Shown: positions 18,398-28,074, counted from the first letter of the stretch. The stretch: 64,000 nt of DNA from Alphaproteobacteria bacterium (GCA_030425925.1 JAUHZO010000003.1:310001-374000), one strand, 5' to 3'. The notes: generated by a model from the sequence alone, not told the origin. Made by a program: numbers and translations.

Positions 18398-20014
18398 ATG
18401 TCCGTTCTGGTCCTGCACATCACCGGCCCCCTGCGCATCACGCATGGCGATGGCCCCGACCTTGTGGGGCTCAGCCGCCGCGGTCAGGCGCTTCTGGCCT
18501 ATCTCGCGTTGCAGCCGGGGCTGCGCGCCGAACGCGGCGGGCTGGCCGATCTGCTGTGGTCGGACCGGTCCGACCCTCAGGCCCGCGCCTCGCTGCGTCA
18601 GGAATTGTCGGTCCTGCGGCGTGCCCTGCCCAATGGCGTGCTGGACGCCGACCGCCAGGCGGTCTGGCTGACGCAAGGCAGGGTGGAGGTGCGACATGAC
18701 GCGGGCGAGGTCCTGCAGGGGTTCGACCTGCCCTCGGAAGGGTTCGAGGACTGGCTGCGGACGACCCGCCAGAGCCAGCCTGGATCGGCCCCGCCCGCCG
18801 TCCCGCGCCCGTCGCAGACGCCGACCGATCACCGCCCCGCCCTTGCCATCCTGCCGTTTCAGGAAATCGGCGCGGCCGAGGCCGACATGTTCGCCGACGG
18901 CATCGTCGAAGAGATCACGGGGGCGCTCAGCCGCGTGCGCGAATTCGGCGTGATCGCGCGGCAATCCGCCTTTGCGCTGAGGGGACAGGCGCTGGCCGTG
19001 CCCGAAATCGCGGCGCGGCTCGAGGCCGACTACCTGGTCGAAGGCTCGGTCCGCCGCGCCGGCGACCGGGTGCGCATCGCCGTGCAACTGGTGCGCGGGG
19101 CAGACGGGCACACGCTCTGGTCCGACCGGTTCGACGACCGGCTGGACGACCTGTTCGATCTGCAGGACCGGATCGCGGCCCAGGTGGCCGGGCAGGTCTC
19201 GCCCAACCTGCGTGCGGCGGAAATCGCCGCCGCGCGCCGCCGTCCGCCTGCCGACCGTACGGCCTATGAGCTGACCCTCAGCGCGCTGCCGCATTTCTGG
19301 GCGCATCGCGGCGACGAGAACCTCAAGGCGATCGCCCTGCTGGATCAGGCGCTGACCCACGCGCCCGACTATGCGCCCGCGCTTGCCTACAACGCGTGGT
19401 GCCATGCGCATCACTGCTGCTACCTCTGGACCCATGACGGCGCCGCGGACAAGGCCCAGGCGCTGGCACTGGCCGACCGCGCCGCGCCGCTGGCGCAGGA
19501 CGATGCGGCAACGCTGGTGGCTCTGTCGGCGGTCGCGGGGCTGGCCGCCAACGATTTCGAGGCCGCCCGCCACTACGTGGAACGCGCCCTGGCGCGTGAT
19601 CCGAACAATGCCTAGGGCTGGCTGCGGCTGGGCTGGACGCAGATCTATATCGGCGCTTTCGACAAGGCATTCGAGGCCTTCGACCGTTACGATACGCTCA
19701 GCCCGCTCGACCCGTTTCACTTCAACGGCCTGTTCGGACGCTCTGCCGCGCTGCGCGCGCTGGGGCGCTATGACGAGTCGATTGCGTTGCTGGAACAGGG
19801 CATGCGCGAAGGCAGCGGCGTGACCTGGGCGTACCGCATGCTGTACGGCACCCACTTCCTGGCCGGGAACATGGAGGCCGCGATGGAGGCTGGCCGCAAA
19901 TGGCGCGCGGCCAATCCCCACGTGACCTGGGACCAGGCCGAAGCGCTGATCCCGAAATGGACCCACGACAAACGCTACATGGAAGCGCTCAAGAAGCTGT
20001 GGCAGACCGACTGA
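18398..20014 (+). pseudogene. SARP/TolB/TPR regulator interrupted by an in-frame TAG
   Basis: The frame encodes a 538-codon protein with one stop inside. Residues 1-125 look like the winged-helix activator domain of the SARP/BTAD type (GQALLAYLALQPGLRAERGG, then ARASLRQELSVLRRAL). Residues about 148-275 are the TolB-like domain found in adenylate-cyclase-associated regulators (LAILPFQEIG, FADGIVEEITGAL, YLVEGSVRRAG). TPR-like repeats follow. Codon 406 (19613-19615) is TAG; beyond it the same frame continues with family-like sequence (GWLRLGWTQIYIGAF) to a normal stop at 20014. A TGG-to-TAG change of tryptophan would explain it. Two readings remain: a decaying gene, or a truncated 405-residue regulator that still works. 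A sequencing error is also possible. Confidence 0.8.
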
Positions 20015-20054
20015 CGGTCTTTCCGACGCGCACGGCGCAGGCTATAGGCCGCTC

Positions 20055-21428
20055 ATGCAGAACCCGCCGATCCTTCGCCCCGATCTTGCCCGCGCCCGCG
20101 TCTCCGACACCCGCCGCGACGGCCAGCCCACCATCGGCATGGTCAGCCTCGGCTGTCCCAAGGCGCTGGTGGACAGCGAACGCATCCTGACCCGCCTCAG
20201 GGCCGAGGGCTACGGGATCAGCGCCGATTATGCCGGGGCCGACGCGGTGATCGTGAACACCTGCGGGTTTCTCGACAGCGCCAAGGCCGAAAGCCTGGAC
20301 GCCATCGGCGAGGCATTGGCCGAAAACGGCCGGGTGATCGTGACGGGCTGCCTTGGCGCCGAACCCGACTACATCACCGGCGCGCATCCCCGCGTGCTGG
20401 CGGTCACCGGCCCGCACCAGTACGAACAGGTGCTGGACGCCGTGCACGCCGCGGTGCCGCCGCGGCCCGATCCGTTTGTCGACCTCCTGCCCGCCTCCGC
20501 CGTGACGCTGACGCCAAGGCATTACAGCTATCTGAAGATTTCCGAAGGCTGCAACCACGCCTGCAAGTTCTGCATCATTCCCGACATGCGCGGCCCGCTG
20601 GTGTCGCGCCCGCCAGAGGCCATCCTGCGCGAGGCCGAACGGCTGGTGGCCGCCGGGGTGAAGGAACTGCTGGTGATCAGCCAGGACACGTCGGCCTATG
20701 GCACGGACCGCGGCTTTCGCGAGGCCGGCCATCAGGCCGGACGAGCGCCCGTTCTGGACCTGGCGCGCGATCTGGGCGAACTCGGGGTCTGGGTCCGGCT
20801 GCACTACGTCTACCCCTACCCGCATGTGCGCGAACTGATCCCGCTCATGACGGCGGGCAAGATCCTGCCCTATCTCGACATCCCCTTCCAGCACGCCCAT
20901 CCCGACACGCTGCGCCGCATGGCGCGCCCCGCCGCGTCCGAACGCACGCTGGACGAAATCGCCGCCTGGCGCGACGTCTGCCCCGACATCGCGCTGCGCT
21001 CCACCTTCATCGTGGGCTATCCCGGTGAGACGGAGGCCGAGTTCGAGACCCTGCTGGACTGGCTGGACGAGGCACAGCTGGACCGGGTCGGCTGCTTTCA
21101 GTACGAAAACGTCAAGGGCGCCCGTTCCAACGCGCTGCCCGACCATGTGCCCGATGACGTCAAGCAGGACCGGTGGAACCGGTTCATGGAAAAGGCGCAG
21201 TCCATCTCCGAGGCGAAGCTGGCCGCAAGGGTCGGCCAGCGGCAGGAAGTGATCGTCGACGATGTGGACGACGACGGAATCGCCACCTGTCGCACCCGGG
21301 CCGACGCGCCGGAGATCGACGGCAACCTCTTCATCGACGAAGACGCCGCCCGCCTGACCCCCGGCCAGATCGTGACCGTCCTTGTGGACGAGGCTGGCGA
21401 GTACGATCTCTGGGGCCGGCTGGTCTGA
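20055..21428 (+). CDS. rimO: Ribosomal protein S12 methylthiotransferase RimO
   Basis: A radical-SAM enzyme that methylthiolates the conserved aspartate of ribosomal protein S12. The 457-residue product has the N-terminal UPF0004 domain with three cysteines for the auxiliary cluster (SLGCPK near 33, [10 protein letters not shown] near 70, TGCLG near 103), the radical-SAM CNHACKFC motif (about 168-175) and a C-terminal TRAM domain. The RimO-type [10 protein letters not shown] sequence separates it from MiaB. It starts 40 bp after the broken regulator and is otherwise unremarkable. Confidence 0.96.
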   Translation: MQNPPILRPDLARARVSDTRRDGQPTIGMVSLGCPKALVDSERILTRLRAEGYGISADYAGADAVIVNTCGFLDSAKAESLDAIGEALAENGRVIVTGCLGAEPDYITGAHPRVLAVTGPHQYEQVLDAVHAAVPPRPDPFVDLLPASAVTLTPRHYSYLKISEGCNHACKFCIIPDMRGPLVSRPPEAILREAERLVAAGVKELLVISQDTSAYGTDRGFREAGHQAGRAPVLDLARDLGELGVWVRLHYVYPYPHVRELIPLMTAGKILPYLDIPFQHAHPDTLRRMARPAASERTLDEIAAWRDVCPDIALRSTFIVGYPGETEAEFETLLDWLDEAQLDRVGCFQYENVKGARSNALPDHVPDDVKQDRWNRFMEKAQSISEAKLAARVGQRQEVIVDDVDDDGIATCRTRADAPEIDGNLFIDEDAARLTPGQIVTVLVDEAGEYDLWGRLV

Positions 21429-21538
21429 GCACAGAACAGCCTTCCTGAATCGAAATGCTGTGCTAGGCTGCCGCTGCGGAATTACCCGCCAAGGGCGCAG
21501 GAACCAGCGTTCGTTTCAATTTCTAAGGGAGGATACAC

Positions 21539-22939
21539 ATGAACCTCAGACCAGATCCCACTTTCTATCCCTCGCCCAGGATGGCGATGGAAGCGCCTGT
21601 TGAAAAGCTGGCCTACACGCTGATGCTGAGCCCGGATTTCAGCCAGCCCGACGGGCTGGCCGTGGTCAATGTCGATCCCGACAGCGACCAGTACGGCAAG
21701 ATCGTGCACACCGTCATGATGCCCAATACCGGCGACGAGTTCCACCATTTCGGCTGGAACGCCTGCTCCTCGGCGCTGAGCCCGCTCAGCGGCCATGCCT
21801 TCCTGGAACGCCGCTACCTGATCATCCCGGGCATCCGGTCCTCGCGCATCTACGTGATCGACGTGAAGGAGCAGCTGGAAGCGAAGATCCACAAGATCAT
21901 CGAACCCGAAGAGGTGTTCGCAAAAACCGGCTATTCCCGCCCGCACACCATCCATTGCGGACCCGAGGGCATCTATGTCTCGACCCTGGGCGGCGGCGGT
22001 GCGGACGGGACCGACGGCCCTCCGGGCATCTTCATCCTGGATTGCCAGACCTTCGACATCATCGGCCGCTACGAGATCGACCGCGGCGCACAGGAAAAGC
22101 ACTACGATTTCTGGTGGAACCTGCCGCGCGACTACATGGTCAGCTCGGAATGGGGCCTGCCGCCGCAATTCGAGAACGGCATCGTGGCCGAGGACCTGCT
22201 GTCGAACAAGTACGGGCACAAGATCCATTTCTGGAACCTGCGCGAGCGAAAGAACGTCCAGACCATCGACCTCGGCGCCAATCACCAGATGGCGCTGGAA
22301 ATCCGCCCCGCCCATGATCCGGCGAAGAAGCACGGGTTCTGCGGCGTCGTGGTGGACACCACCAACCTGCAGGGTGCCATCTTTACCTGGTGGCAAAAGG
22401 ACGACGGCACGTTCGAGGCCAGGAAGACCATCACCATCGACCCGCAACCGGCCGACCCGGACGACCTGCCGGACCTGCTGAAGGGCTTTGGCGCGGTGCC
22501 GCCGCTGGTGACGGATATCGACCTCAGCCTCGACGACAACTTCCTCTACGTTGCCTGCTGGGGCACGGGCGAGATGCATCAGTATGACGTCTCGGACCCG
22601 ATGAACCCCAGGCTGGCGGGCAAGGTCGAGATCGGCGGCATCGTCAAGAAGACCCCGCATCCCAACGGCAAGACCTTTGGATACGGCCCGCAGATGGTCG
22701 AGATCAGCCGCGACGGCAAGCGGGTCTACTGGACCAACTCGCTCTATTCCACCTGGGACGACCAGTTCTATCCCGGCGAACGCGGCGCGGCGATGGTCAT
22801 GGCCAGGGCGGGCGACGGCGGCGGGCTGGAGCTGGACCCGGACTTCTGGGTGGACTTCCCCGAAGGCTATCGCAGCCACCAGATCCGGCTGGAAGGCGGG
22901 GATTGCTCGACCGACAGCTTCTGCTACCCGTCGGCCTGA
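21539..22939 (+). CDS. mtoX: Selenium-binding protein / methanethiol oxidase (SBP56 family)
   Basis: A 466-residue beta-propeller protein of the SBP56 family. Bacterial members (MtoX) oxidise methanethiol to formaldehyde, hydrogen sulfide and peroxide in dimethylsulfide and DMSP breakdown. Visible family marks are GDEFHHFGWNACSSALSP (about 62-79), RSSRIYVIDV, SRPHTIHCGPEG (about 133-144), WWNLPRDYMVSSEWG, and TDIDLSLDDNFLYVACWG. The N-terminus (MNLRPDPTFYPSPRMAME) has no signal peptide, unlike the periplasmic enzyme of Hyphomicrobium, so cytoplasmic location is likely. The SCO1 and MauG genes that often accompany mtoX are absent; instead a membrane protein follows. The symbol is used on family grounds. 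Confidence 0.85.
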   Translation: MNLRPDPTFYPSPRMAMEAPVEKLAYTLMLSPDFSQPDGLAVVNVDPDSDQYGKIVHTVMMPNTGDEFHHFGWNACSSALSPLSGHAFLERRYLIIPGIRSSRIYVIDVKEQLEAKIHKIIEPEEVFAKTGYSRPHTIHCGPEGIYVSTLGGGGADGTDGPPGIFILDCQTFDIIGRYEIDRGAQEKHYDFWWNLPRDYMVSSEWGLPPQFENGIVAEDLLSNKYGHKIHFWNLRERKNVQTIDLGANHQMALEIRPAHDPAKKHGFCGVVVDTTNLQGAIFTWWQKDDGTFEARKTITIDPQPADPDDLPDLLKGFGAVPPLVTDIDLSLDDNFLYVACWGTGEMHQYDVSDPMNPRLAGKVEIGGIVKKTPHPNGKTFGYGPQMVEISRDGKRVYWTNSLYSTWDDQFYPGERGAAMVMARAGDGGGLELDPDFWVDFPEGYRSHQIRLEGGDCSTDSFCYPSA

Positions 22940-22954
22940 TCCTGACGGATCTCC

Positions 22955-23004
22955 GTGGGGGCGCTGCCCCCACACCCCCGGGGGTATTTCTCCCAAGAAG
23001 AAGA
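22955..23004 (+). repeat. Intergenic hairpin repeat ending in GGGGTATTT..CCAAGAAGAAG, copy A
   Basis: An 8-bp stem (22955-22962 with 22966-22973), then a perfect 12-bp palindrome ACCCCCGGGGGT (22974-22985), then ATTTCTCCCAAGAAGAAG. The second part recurs in reverse orientation at 45536-45577. It lies between the SBP56 gene and the membrane protein gene and may attenuate the downstream gene. Confidence 0.65.
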
Positions 23005-23014
23005 TCTGACCGCG

Positions 23015-23668
23015 ATGACCGACAGCTTGTCCACCGCCGCCTCGCTTTGGGTGGCGGTGATCGTCTCTGGCCTCTATCATGGCCTGAACCCCGGCATGGG
23101 CTGGCCTCTGGCGGTGTCGGCGGCGCTGATGGAGCAAAGGGCCAGCGCCCTGCCCCGGGCGCTCGCGGCGCTGACGCTGGGGCATTTCCTGTCGATGCTG
23201 GCGATCCTGCTGCCTTTGTCGGCCATGACGATCCTGGTGATCTGGGAGCGCGAGATCCGGTCTGCCGCCGGTCTCGTGATCATTGCGCTGGGGCTGTATC
23301 TGTTCATCACCAACCGCCATCCGCGGTTTCTTGCGCGGGTGTCTCCGGCCAGGTTGGGCCTGTGGTCCTTTCTGGCCGCCCTGGCGCATGGCGCCGGGCT
23401 GATGCTGGTGCCGATCTACCTGGGCATCTGTGCCCTGGGCGAGGATGCCGGCCATGACGCGGCCTATGCGCTGATGTCGGCCAATGCGGGCATCGCCATC
23501 GTGGTGGCCCTGGCCCATACCGCCGCCATGACGCTTGCCGGGGGCACGCTGGCGGTGGGCATGTATCGCTGGCTGGGGCTGAAATTCCTGACCCGGGCCT
23601 GGTTCAATCTTGACCGGGTCTGGGCCGCCAGCCTTGTGATCGTTGGTGTTCTGGCGCTGCTGCTCTGA
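23015..23668 (+). CDS. Multi-pass membrane protein next to SBP56 gene
   Basis: A 217-residue protein with about six membrane helices. The start is the ATG at 23015; a longer frame reads through the upstream repeat and is not credible. Two His/Gly motifs stand out inside helices: YHGLNPGMGWPLAV (about 19-32) and LAHGAGLMLVPIYLG (about 126-140). These recall the conserved His motifs of nickel/cobalt or copper transport membrane families, but the match is not strong enough to name one. Its location just behind the SBP56 gene suggests supply of a metal cofactor to that enzyme, which is inference. Confidence 0.7.
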   Translation: MTDSLSTAASLWVAVIVSGLYHGLNPGMGWPLAVSAALMEQRASALPRALAALTLGHFLSMLAILLPLSAMTILVIWEREIRSAAGLVIIALGLYLFITNRHPRFLARVSPARLGLWSFLAALAHGAGLMLVPIYLGICALGEDAGHDAAYALMSANAGIAIVVALAHTAAMTLAGGTLAVGMYRWLGLKFLTRAWFNLDRVWAASLVIVGVLALLL

Positions 23669-23674
23669 GATCCG

Positions 23675-24565
23675 TCAGCCCGGTTCCGGCCGCTCCAGCG
23701 TGCCGTGATCGTCCATCTCCAGCACCGCCACCAGCGGCGCGCGGTCCGGGCGGTTCATCGGGTCGGGCAGGATGCCGATGGACATCGCCAGGGCCGCAAG
23801 TTCCACCCGGTTGGTCAGCCCGGTGTTCTGCAGCAGCGCGTTCAGCCGCTGCCGCACGGCCGAGACCGAGATCCCCAGCCGCTCGGCGATCTGCTTGTCC
23901 AGCAGCCCGCGCCCGATCAGTTCCATCAGCTCGCGCTGCTTTTCGGTGATGCGGTTGCGTTCGGCAAATTCCTGCGCGAAGTGATGCAGATAGCGCTGGT
24001 GCGCCATGATCGCCGCGGTGTTCAGGGTCCAGCCATGGCGGTTCAGGATCGCCAGGAATTCATCGCGCGAATGATTGCCGGTAAAGGTCAGCAGGGCGGC
24101 CTGGGGCGGTGCGTAGATCCGCAGCGGGATCGAGAACCCGGCGCGGATGCCCCTCTCGGCCGCCTGCCGGAGCACCTCCAGTCGCCCTGCCGGCAGATCG
24201 CGGTAGTCGTCGGCAAATTCGTAGCCCACCGCGATGGGCGTCAGAAAATGCATGGCGTGCGACCGGAAATAGGACCAGCGCTGCAGGTCGGGGTCGGTGT
24301 TGTAGGCGTGCAGCCAGCTGGCATCGTAGGAGGTGCGGATGAACAGCGTGCGCGTCCAGTCGCGGTAATCGCTGGCCGAGATGAAATCGACAAAAGGCAA
24401 ATCCAGCCGCCGGCCCAGATCGACGATCAGCTGCCAGACCTCGACCGAGCGCGTGGTGCATTCCAGATCCAGCAGGAAGCGCTGCAGCAGGATCGGCACG
24501 TGCTGTTCCGCCGGGATCGGCTCGCGACGCGCGACAACGGACTTGGGATCAGAGGACGGTTTCAT
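23675..24565 (-). CDS. LuxR-type quorum-sensing regulator (solo)
   Basis: A 296-residue regulator with an N-terminal autoinducer-binding domain (about 30-190) and a C-terminal LuxR helix-turn-helix (about 205-265: ITEKQRELMELIGRGLLDKQIAERLGISVSAVRQRL). The ligand-domain residues of the family are recognisable: Trp and Tyr in WLHAYNTDPDL, the Asp-Pro pair in the same stretch, Trp in QRWSYF, and GFSIPL. No luxI synthase gene is in the window, so it is a solo here. Its start overlaps the end of the upstream small gene by 17 bp, suggesting coupled translation. Confidence 0.88.
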   Translation of the reverse strand: MKPSSDPKSVVARREPIPAEQHVPILLQRFLLDLECTTRSVEVWQLIVDLGRRLDLPFVDFISASDYRDWTRTLFIRTSYDASWLHAYNTDPDLQRWSYFRSHAMHFLTPIAVGYEFADDYRDLPAGRLEVLRQAAERGIRAGFSIPLRIYAPPQAALLTFTGNHSRDEFLAILNRHGWTLNTAAIMAHQRYLHHFAQEFAERNRITEKQRELMELIGRGLLDKQIAERLGISVSAVRQRLNALLQNTGLTNRVELAALAMSIGILPDPMNRPDRAPLVAVLEMDDHGTLERPEPG

Positions 24566-25010
24566 CTTCCAGGTGCAGCTTCATGTCGATCAACACCTGC
24601 TGGATCATCACCGTTTCCTTGAGCAGCCGCTTGGCCTCGTTTGCCGAAATCACCCCGTCCTCGATCGACTGGTGATACTCTGCCATCAGCATGGCAAAGC
24701 GTTGCGACAGGGCGATGACATCGGCGTTCACCCCGCCTTCGGACTTGGCATTGCGGCGGCGGTCGTCGAAATTCAGCGTGATGCCCTTGAGTTCGGCCAG
24801 CGCCGCGGTCACATGGGGGTAAGACGCCGCCTCTTCCAGAGCGGCCACAGCATCCACCGGCATGAACCGGTCGGCATGTTCGGGATAATCCGAATAGTAG
24901 CGCCCCAGCGTCGCCTTGGATTTGCCGGTCAGCTCGCAGGCTGCCTCGATTCCCACATCCTTGACCAGCGCCTCGCTGTGCTTTTTCAGGTATCGACCTA
25001 CACTCGACAT
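24549..25010 (-). CDS. Small DNA-binding-like protein coupled to LuxR gene
   Basis: A 153-residue protein starting at the ATG at 25010 (MSSVGRYLKKHSEALVKDVG); the frame is open further but without a ribosome site. Residues 19-37 (EAACELTGKSKATLGRYYS) look like a helix-turn-helix, and a second half (about 100-150) is helical, with IEDGVISANEAKRLLKE. The layout recalls phage CII-like or Cro-like regulators, but no family can be assigned firmly. It overlaps the LuxR gene and is probably its partner or regulator. Confidence 0.6.
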   Translation of the reverse strand: MSSVGRYLKKHSEALVKDVGIEAACELTGKSKATLGRYYSDYPEHADRFMPVDAVAALEEAASYPHVTAALAELKGITLNFDDRRRNAKSEGGVNADVIALSQRFAMLMAEYHQSIEDGVISANEAKRLLKETVMIQQVLIDMKLHLEDETVL

Positions 25011-25227
25011 CCGCACTCTTGCCCCTTGTCCGCATACCTGTGGGAGTGTCCACAGTCTTTTCCCCTTACCGGCAAATGCTTGCAATGTCATGCCTAAATG
25101 CGTAGCGGCGGATCGGACCGCGCATCACGCCCGTGCCGTCCCGGACCCCCGGGGAAGATCCCGCGGGGCGGCACGGGTCACAGCGCGCGCTTGCCATGGC
25201 ATCGCTGCTGCGGCAAGACGCGGGACC

Positions 25228-25815
25228 ATGGCCAAACTGCACTTCCACTACTCCACCATGAATGCCGGCAAGTCCACTTTGCTCTTGCAGGCGGCGCACA
25301 ACTACAACGAGCGCGGGATGCAGACCTGCCTTCTGACCGCCGCCGTGGATTCCCGTGCCGGCGCGGGGCGGATCGGGTCGCGCATCGGGCTTTCGCGCGA
25401 GGCCGAGACCTTCACGCCCCGGGACGACCTGTTTGCGCGCCTCGCCGCGCGGCTGGCCAACGGCGAGGTGGCCTGCATCTTTGTCGACGAGGCGCAGTTT
25501 CTCACCCCGGATCAGGTCTGGCAGCTGGCCCGTGTCGTCGACGATCTGGGCGTGCCGGTGATGGCCTACGGGCTGCGGGTGGATTTCCGCGGCGCGCTGT
25601 TCCCCGGATCGGCCGCGCTGCTGGCGCTGGCCGACGAGATGCGCGAGGTGCGCACCATCTGCCATTGCGGACGCAAGGCCACCATGGTGGTGCGCCGCGG
25701 CCCCGACGGCACGGTGCTGACCGATGGCGACCAGGTGCAGATCGGCGGCAACGAAACCTATGTCAGCCTGTGTCGCCGCCACTGGCGCGAAGCGACGGGG
25801 GACCGGCAGGGCTAG
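25228..25815 (+). CDS. tdk: Thymidine kinase, class II
   Basis: This enzyme phosphorylates thymidine for nucleotide salvage. The 195-residue product starts at the ATG at 25228 (MAKLHFHYSTMNAGKST), giving the family length. The P-loop (MNAGKST) is at 11-17, the Asp-Glu metal motif (VDEAQF) at about 84, and the lasso/thymidine-binding segment DFRGALFPGSAALLALAD follows. Two of the zinc-site cysteines are visible in ICHCGRKA (about 147) and a third in SLCRRHW (about 183). It stands alone between divergent and downstream genes. Confidence 0.95.
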   Translation: MAKLHFHYSTMNAGKSTLLLQAAHNYNERGMQTCLLTAAVDSRAGAGRIGSRIGLSREAETFTPRDDLFARLAARLANGEVACIFVDEAQFLTPDQVWQLARVVDDLGVPVMAYGLRVDFRGALFPGSAALLALADEMREVRTICHCGRKATMVVRRGPDGTVLTDGDQVQIGGNETYVSLCRRHWREATGDRQG

Positions 25816-25871
25816 CTTGAGCCTGCCGGGGATCCCGCGCAGACTGGCCGCGACAGCACAGCGAGGACAGG

Positions 25872-26915
25872 ATGCCGGACATCATCGACAATCCCTGGCG
25901 CGGACGGGGCCTTTTGCCAGAGGCGCCGCAGCCCGTCACCGACCCCGCCACCGTGGCGGGGCTGCTGGCGCGCTGTCCGGCGCATCGGGAAACACCCCTG
26001 CTGACCCGTCCTGACCTTGCCCGGCTGGCCGGAGTCGACCAGGTCTGGATCAAGGACGAACGCGGGCGCATGGGGCTGGGCAGCTTCAAGGCGCTGGGGG
26101 CGGCCTTTGCCATCGCCCGCGCCGCCGCAGAAACCGGCCGGACCGATCTGGCCGACGCCCTGGAGGGACAGACCTATGTCACGGCAAGTGCGGGCAATCA
26201 CGGCCTTTCTGTTGCCGCCGGTGCCCGTCTGTTCGGGGCCCGCGCCGTGATCTACATCGCCGAAACCGTGCCCGAGCCCTTTGCCCTGCGCCTGCGCGCC
26301 AAGGGGGCCGAGGTGGTCCGTGAAGGTGCCGATTACGAGGCCAGCATGAGCGCTGCCGAGGCCGCGGCGCGTGCGCATGGCTGGCAGCTTTTGTCCGACA
26401 GTTCCTGGCCCGGCTACACCGAACCCGCGCGGCGGGTGATGGAAGGCTATCTGCAACTGGCGGCCGAGGCGGAACGGCAGGTGCCCGACATCCCGACCCA
26501 TATCCTGCTGCAGGCCGGCGTTGGCGGTCTGGCCGCGGCGGTGGCCTGCCACGCGCGGCAGGTCTGGGGTGCGGACCCGGAAATCGTCGTGGTCGAGCCT
26601 GCGCACGCCCCAGCGCTGTTCGAAAGCATCCGGGCGGGACGGCTGGTCACCGCGCCCGGACCGGTATCCGCCATGGGGCGGCTGGACTGCAAAACGCCCT
26701 CGCTGGTGGCGCTTGCCGGGCTGTCGCGCGATGCCGACCGCTTTGCCACCCTGACCGAGACCGAGGCCGATGACGGCGTCGCCGAGCTGGCGCGCCACGG
26801 GCTGGACACCACGCCTTCGGGCGGGGCCGGTCTGGCGGCGCTGCTGGCCGGGCTGAACCCGGGCCCGCAGGCCCGGGTGCTGGCCGTGCTCAGCGAGGGC
26901 CCCGAGGATGGCTGA
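25872..26915 (+). CDS. Diaminopropionate ammonia-lyase family enzyme
   Basis: A 347-residue fold-type II PLP enzyme. The Schiff-base lysine lies in GLGSFKALGAAFA (about 70-82), the phosphate-binding turn in TASAGNHGLSVA (about 103-114), and typical DAPAL segments follow: SSWPGYTEPARRVMEGYLQ (about 177-195), ILLQAGVGGLAAAV, and LDCKTPS. DAPAL splits 2,3-diaminopropionate into pyruvate and two ammonia. It is shorter than the E. coli YgeX protein (398). It begins the three-gene operon, preceded by GAGGACAGG, and its end overlaps the next gene by 8 bp. A threonine-dehydratase-like activity is the main alternative. Confidence 0.82.
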   Translation: MPDIIDNPWRGRGLLPEAPQPVTDPATVAGLLARCPAHRETPLLTRPDLARLAGVDQVWIKDERGRMGLGSFKALGAAFAIARAAAETGRTDLADALEGQTYVTASAGNHGLSVAAGARLFGARAVIYIAETVPEPFALRLRAKGAEVVREGADYEASMSAAEAAARAHGWQLLSDSSWPGYTEPARRVMEGYLQLAAEAERQVPDIPTHILLQAGVGGLAAAVACHARQVWGADPEIVVVEPAHAPALFESIRAGRLVTAPGPVSAMGRLDCKTPSLVALAGLSRDADRFATLTETEADDGVAELARHGLDTTPSGGAGLAALLAGLNPGPQARVLAVLSEGPEDG

Positions 26916-28074
26916 GACCAGCCTGATCTTTCCCGCCGCGGAATTCCGGGCCCGGGTCGCACGGCTGCAGGCCGGGATGGAACGGCAGGACGTGGCCGCG
27001 CTGTTGCTGACCACCCCGGCCGACATCTTCTATGTCACGGGGTTCCTGACCCGGTTCTGGGAAAGCCCCGCGCGGCCCTGGTTTGTGGTGGTTCCGGCCA
27101 CGGGCGATCCTGTCGCCGTGATCCCGGCCATCGGTGCCCCGCTGATGCAGCGGACCTGGATCGCGGATATCCGCGTGTGGAATGCGCCCGACCCGCGGGA
27201 TGACGGTGTCAGCCTCCTGGCCAAAACGCTCTGCGCGCTGGTGCCGGAGGATGCGTGCCTGGCCACGCCCATGGGGCTGGAAACCCATCTGCGCATGCCC
27301 GTGGCGGATTTCCGGCACCTGACCACCCGCCTTGGCCCGCGGCAAGTGGTGGACGGCACCGCCATTGTCCAGCGCACGCGCGAGATCAAGAGCGCGGCCG
27401 AGATAGACCGCCTGCGCGAGATCTGCACCATCGCCGGGCGCGCCTTTGCCCGGCTGGATGAAATTGCCCGACCGGGGACGCCGCTGGAGGCGGTGTTCCG
27501 CGGTTTCCAGAGCCTCTTGCTGCAGGAAGGGGCGGATTGGGTCAGCTATGTTGCCGGGGCCGCGGGGCCGGACGGCTATGACGACGTGATCTCGCCCGCC
27601 ACCGCCACGCCGCTGCACGCAGGAGATGTGGTGATGCTGGACACCGGGGCCGTCAGACAGGGCTATTTCTGCGATTTCGACCGCAACATCGCCATAGGTC
27701 GCCCCAGCGACGCGGTACGGCGCACACATGAGGCGCTGTGGCGCGCCACCGAGGACACGCTGGCCGCCTTGCGCCCCGGATTGCGCGCCTGCGACGCGCA
27801 TCGCCTGCTTTGGCAGGCGCTGGAGCGGCACGGGGCCCGTCCCTGCGCCGGGCGTCTTGGCCACGGGCTGGGCCTGACATTGACCGAATGGCCGTCCTTC
27901 ACGCCGCTGGACGAAACCCACTTGCGCGAAGGCATGGTGCTGACGCTGGAGCCGTCGGCCCATGTCACCGATCGCCGGTTTCTGGTGCACGAGGAAAACA
28001 TCGTGCTGCGCGCCGACGGGCCGGAACTGCTGTCGCCGCGCGCATCACAGGCGCTTGCGGAGATCCCGGCATGA
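26908..28074 (+). CDS. M24-family hydrolase (prolidase/creatinase fold)
   Basis: A 388-residue pita-bread-fold hydrolase with a creatinase-like N-terminal domain (about 1-150) and an M24 catalytic domain. All five metal ligands of dinuclear M24 peptidases are visible: two Asp in LDTGAVRQGYFCDFDRN (about 249-265), His in LGHGLGLTL (about 317), Glu in LTLEPSA (about 348) and Glu in VHEENIVL (about 363). Enzymes of this fold cleave X-Pro peptides or open small rings such as creatine or ectoine. Its neighbours suggest it releases diaminopropionate or a related amino acid from an amide or cyclic precursor. Overlaps of 8 and 4 bp on its two sides show a tight operon. Confidence 0.85.
   Translation: MAETSLIFPAAEFRARVARLQAGMERQDVAALLLTTPADIFYVTGFLTRFWESPARPWFVVVPATGDPVAVIPAIGAPLMQRTWIADIRVWNAPDPRDDGVSLLAKTLCALVPEDACLATPMGLETHLRMPVADFRHLTTRLGPRQVVDGTAIVQRTREIKSAAEIDRLREICTIAGRAFARLDEIARPGTPLEAVFRGFQSLLLQEGADWVSYVAGAAGPDGYDDVISPATATPLHAGDVVMLDTGAVRQGYFCDFDRNIAIGRPSDAVRRTHEALWRATEDTLAALRPGLRACDAHRLLWQALERHGARPCAGRLGHGLGLTLTEWPSFTPLDETHLREGMVLTLEPSAHVTDRRFLVHEENIVLRADGPELLSPRASQALAEIPA

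Noticed and set aside
18344-19966. A 540-codon open frame on the minus strand opposite the SARP/TolB regulator
   Set aside because: It is a composition artefact of GC-rich codon use on the other strand: His/Arg/Gly-rich product, no ribosome site and no recognisable domain.
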